Source: Marinilabiliaceae bacterium
GTDB lineage: Bacteria > Bacteroidota > Bacteroidia > Bacteroidales > Marinilabiliaceae
DNA: 17,200 nucleotides
Reading direction: 5' to 3'
Assembly: GCA_027010905.1 (NCBI GenBank)
Contig: JALVBA010000344.1
Location: 1-17,200, forward strand
A program made the position numbers and the translations under genes. Numbering within the stretch: position 1 is the stretch's first letter; every line of letters begins with the position of its first letter. Positions 14,899 through 17,200 of this stretch are shown here, one piece after another. The notes under the pieces were generated by a model that saw only the letters and a program-made list of their open reading frames with translations, did not search any database and was not told the DNA's origin.

Positions 14899-16863
14899 AT
14901 GAGTGATAAGGAGAGTAATAAATTGCAAAATAAAGGCGATTATTCTGCCAGTAGTATAACAGTTCTTGAAGGTCTCGAAGCTGTTCGAAAAAGACCTGCG
15001 ATGTATATTGGAGATGTGGGAGAGAAGGGTCTGCATCATTTGGTGTATGAGGTGGTTGATAACTCTATTGATGAGGCAATGGCAGGCTATTGTTCTAAAA
15101 TAGATGTTGTAATAAATGAGAACAATTCAGTTACTGTTAAAGATGATGGTAGGGGTATTCCTGTAGATCATCACGAAAAGGAGGGGAAATCAGCACTTGA
15201 AGTTGTAATGACAGTATTGCATGCAGGTGGAAAGTTTGACAAGGATTCCTATAAGGTGTCAGGAGGTTTGCATGGTGTTGGTGTCTCTTGTGTGAATGCT
15301 CTTTCGTCTAATCTGAAAGCTGAAGTTCATAGGGATGGTAAAGTATATGTACAGGAGTTTCAAATAGGAAAACCGGTTGGAGCTCTTAAGGAGGTTGGAA
15401 CAACTGATGTGACCGGAACAATTGTAACTTTCCAGCCTGATGATTCAATATTTATCACAACACAATATAAGTATTCAATTCTGGCTAATAGGCTAAGAGA
15501 GCTCTCTTTCTTGAATAAAGGAATTCAGATTAGCTTAACGGACAAGCGTGAAAAGGATGCTGATGGGAATTTTAAAATTGAATACTTTCATTCTGAAAGA
15601 GGGCTGGAGGAGTTTGTAGAGTTTATTGATGAAGCAAGAGAACGTATTATTGACAAGGTTATTCATATCAGCACTGAGAAGAATGGTGTACCTGTAGAGA
15701 TTGCTCTTCAGTACAATACCTCTTTTAGCGAGAATATATACTCCTATGTGAATAATATTAATACAATTGAGGGAGGTACTCACCTTACAGGTTTCAGACG
15801 TGGATTAACCCGTACGCTGAAAAACTGGGCCGATAAATCGGGGATGCTAAGTAAACTTAAATTTGATATTAATGGCGATGATTTCCGCGAAGGACTAACT
15901 TCTGTTATTTCTGTTAAGGTTGCTGAGCCTCAATTTGAAGGTCAGACTAAAACCAAGCTTGGTAATAGTGATATCAGTCTTGTTGTCGATCAGGCAGTGA
16001 GTAGTATGCTCTCGAATTACCTTGAAGAGAATCCTAAACAGGCAAGAGAGATTGCCAATAAAGTTATTCTTGCTGCTACAGCCAGACATGCGGCTCGCAA
16101 AGCTCGTGAGCTCGTACAACGCAAGAGTGCTCTTACCGGAGGAGGTCTCCCTGGCAAACTGGCTGACTGCTCAGAAAAAGACCCGGCACTATGCGAGGTT
16201 TTCCTTGTGGAGGGAGATTCGGCTGGAGGTACTGCTAAGCAAGGTAGGGATCGTAAGTTTCAAGCAATATTGCCATTGAGAGGAAAAATACTTAACGTAG
16301 AGAAAGCTCTTCAGCATAAGGTGTTCGAAAACGAGGAGATTAAAAATATCTTTACTGCCCTTGGTGTAACCATGGGAACAGAAGAGGATAGTAAGGCACT
16401 GAATCTCGAAAAACTGAGGTATCATAAAATTGTGATTATGACTGATGCCGATGTGGATGGAAGCCACATCACAACACTAATTATGACATTCTTCTTTCGT
16501 TACATGAAAGATCTTATCAATAACGGATATCTCTATATTGCTACTCCTCCTCTCTATTTGGTTAAGAAGGGTAAGAATCAGAGTTATTGCTGGGATGAGA
16601 AGCAACGTAGAGAATTTATTGAACAGTATAGTGGGGGTAAAGAGGATAGCGTTCATGTTCAGAGATACAAGGGTCTGGGTGAGATGAATGCGGAGCAACT
16701 GTGGGAGACAACAATGAACCCTGAGCAACGTACGCTACGTCAGGTAGCAATTGAAGGTGCTGCTGAAGCAGATAGAACATTCTCAATCCTGATGGGCGAT
16801 GATGTTCCGCCGCGCCGTGAATTTATTGAACAGAATGCTACCTATGCAAATATTGATGTGTAG
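14899..16863 (+). CDS. gyrB: DNA gyrase subunit B
   Basis: A 654-residue ATPase subunit of DNA gyrase; with GyrA it introduces negative supercoils and is essential. The GHKL ATPase domain has EVVDNSIDEA (51-60; catalytic E51, Mg/ATP ligand N55), DDGRGIPVD (82-90) and the glycine loop GGLHGVGVS (122-130). The transducer domain carries the QTK loop (349-351). The TOPRIM domain has EGDSAGG (438-444), PLRGKILNVEKA (459-470) and DADVDGSH (516-523), and the tail RYKGLGEMN (589-597) is typical. The DxD and QTK motifs support gyrase or topoisomerase IV B; the overall match to GyrB of Bacteroidota is better. It lacks the roughly 165-residue insert of E. coli GyrB, as in most bacteria. The ATG is preceded by AAGGA at close spacing. 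gyrA is not in the window. Confidence 0.97.
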   Translation: MSDKESNKLQNKGDYSASSITVLEGLEAVRKRPAMYIGDVGEKGLHHLVYEVVDNSIDEAMAGYCSKIDVVINENNSVTVKDDGRGIPVDHHEKEGKSALEVVMTVLHAGGKFDKDSYKVSGGLHGVGVSCVNALSSNLKAEVHRDGKVYVQEFQIGKPVGALKEVGTTDVTGTIVTFQPDDSIFITTQYKYSILANRLRELSFLNKGIQISLTDKREKDADGNFKIEYFHSERGLEEFVEFIDEARERIIDKVIHISTEKNGVPVEIALQYNTSFSENIYSYVNNINTIEGGTHLTGFRRGLTRTLKNWADKSGMLSKLKFDINGDDFREGLTSVISVKVAEPQFEGQTKTKLGNSDISLVVDQAVSSMLSNYLEENPKQAREIANKVILAATARHAARKARELVQRKSALTGGGLPGKLADCSEKDPALCEVFLVEGDSAGGTAKQGRDRKFQAILPLRGKILNVEKALQHKVFENEEIKNIFTALGVTMGTEEDSKALNLEKLRYHKIVIMTDADVDGSHITTLIMTFFFRYMKDLINNGYLYIATPPLYLVKKGKNQSYCWDEKQRREFIEQYSGGKEDSVHVQRYKGLGEMNAEQLWETTMNPEQRTLRQVAIEGAAEADRTFSILMGDDVPPRREFIEQNATYANIDV

Positions 16864-16910
16864 GAGTGTTGATTTGTTGATACGGTAATATGTAATTAGT
16901 CGAACGTAAT

Positions 16911-16952
16911 AGCCCTTCAAGAGTTTCATGCTCTTGAAGGGTTTGTTTTTTG
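16911..16952 (+). terminator. Intrinsic terminator after gyrB
   Basis: A perfect 11-bp stem, CCCTTCAAGAG (16913-16923) with CTCTTGAAGGG (16931-16941), a 7-nt loop TTTCATG, and the T-rich tail TTTGTTTTTTG. The stem begins 50 bp after the gyrB stop codon. It is the strongest hairpin in the window. Confidence 0.92.
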
Positions 16953-17114
16953 TGTAAAGAGGCTGAATAGGATACAATGATTTATTTTTACTTAGTCCTC
17001 CGTGAAAAAGGTCGTTTTAATGTTTAACGTATTGATTTATAGGATGTATTTATTGAAAACTTCCTATTTTACATGTTGATTATTTGCAAGGTTATTAAGA
17101 AGTTAGGTATAATA
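16953..17114. other. Gene-free AT-rich spacer
   Basis: Between the gyrB terminator and the direct repeat pair I see no convincing coding frame, RNA gene or strong hairpin. TGTTGATT at 17074-17081 could be the outer tip of a mobile element that includes the repeats to the right (see that entry). Confidence 0.6.
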
Positions 17115-17200
17115 GACAAAATTTAGGCTATTTTCGAGTGGTTATGTTCAAGTGGACAAAATTTAGGCTCTATTTTTCATGAAAATTTGCACCTTAGAAT
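17074..17200 (+). mobile_element. Possible left end of an insertion sequence (IS21-like?), cut by the window edge
   Basis: The combination of a 5-prime TG at 17074, two phased direct repeats within 100 bp, and an open frame beginning ATG at 17179 (reading MKICTLE to the window edge) matches the layout of an IS21-type end: terminal TG, multiple subterminal repeats, then the istA start. No transposase sequence is visible, so the family assignment is a guess. A regulatory region of an ordinary gene with two operator copies is the main alternative. Confidence 0.3.
17115..17169 (+). repeat. Perfect 15-bp direct repeat, 40-bp period
   Basis: GACAAAATTTAGGCT occurs at 17115-17129 and again at 17155-17169, exactly 40 bp apart, or about four helical turns. 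Both copies are followed by a T-rich stretch. Phased copies like this suit a protein-binding array, such as the repeated subterminal transposase sites seen at the ends of IS21-family elements. Confidence 0.85.

Overview
The window looks like a chromosomal segment of a Bacteroidota genome, probably class Bacteroidia. The evidence is AT-rich spacers with matches to the Bacteroidota -7 promoter element TAnnTTTG, mostly A-rich leaders without a Shine-Dalgarno site, a Bacteroidota-type small membrane protein (DUF7935-like), and envelope proteins of types common in that phylum. It holds ten protein-coding genes and no tRNA, rRNA or CRISPR array.

Layout, left to right. (1) A PLP-dependent aspartate/aromatic-type aminotransferase on the minus strand (143-1330) diverges from a small single-pass membrane protein (1447-1971). 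(2) A GT2 glycosyltransferase (GTG start, 2024) and a PF14907-like nucleotidyltransferase (2784-3947) lie 16 bp apart and look co-transcribed. They converge on a minus-strand Wzc-type polysaccharide co-polymerase/tyrosine autokinase (3980-6352), which follows the lytic transglycosylase mltG (6417-7487). (3) ftsE (7595-8323) diverges from mltG and converges on a GT-B glycosyltransferase (8352-9470, TTG start). (4) After a 266-bp divergent spacer with two tandem promoter-like elements and two inverted repeats come a roughly twenty-TPR periplasmic protein of 1021 aa and a predicted outer-membrane beta-barrel, likely one operon, then gyrB (14899-16863) with its own promoter and a strong intrinsic terminator. 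(5) The last 337 bp carry no complete gene. They hold a perfect 15-bp direct repeat spaced 40 bp, possibly the left end of an insertion sequence running off the window.

Functionally this is mostly envelope housekeeping: glycan synthesis and chain-length control, peptidoglycan processing and division (MltG, FtsE), a TPR/outer-membrane pair, and DNA gyrase B. I see no defence system or complete novel system. The most unusual signals are a GC-rich palindromic REP-like element lying in frame inside the N-terminus of the beta-barrel gene, the terminal repeat pair at the right edge, a promoter element that overlaps a spurious TTG start of the kinase, and the uncharacterised TPR/beta-barrel pair.
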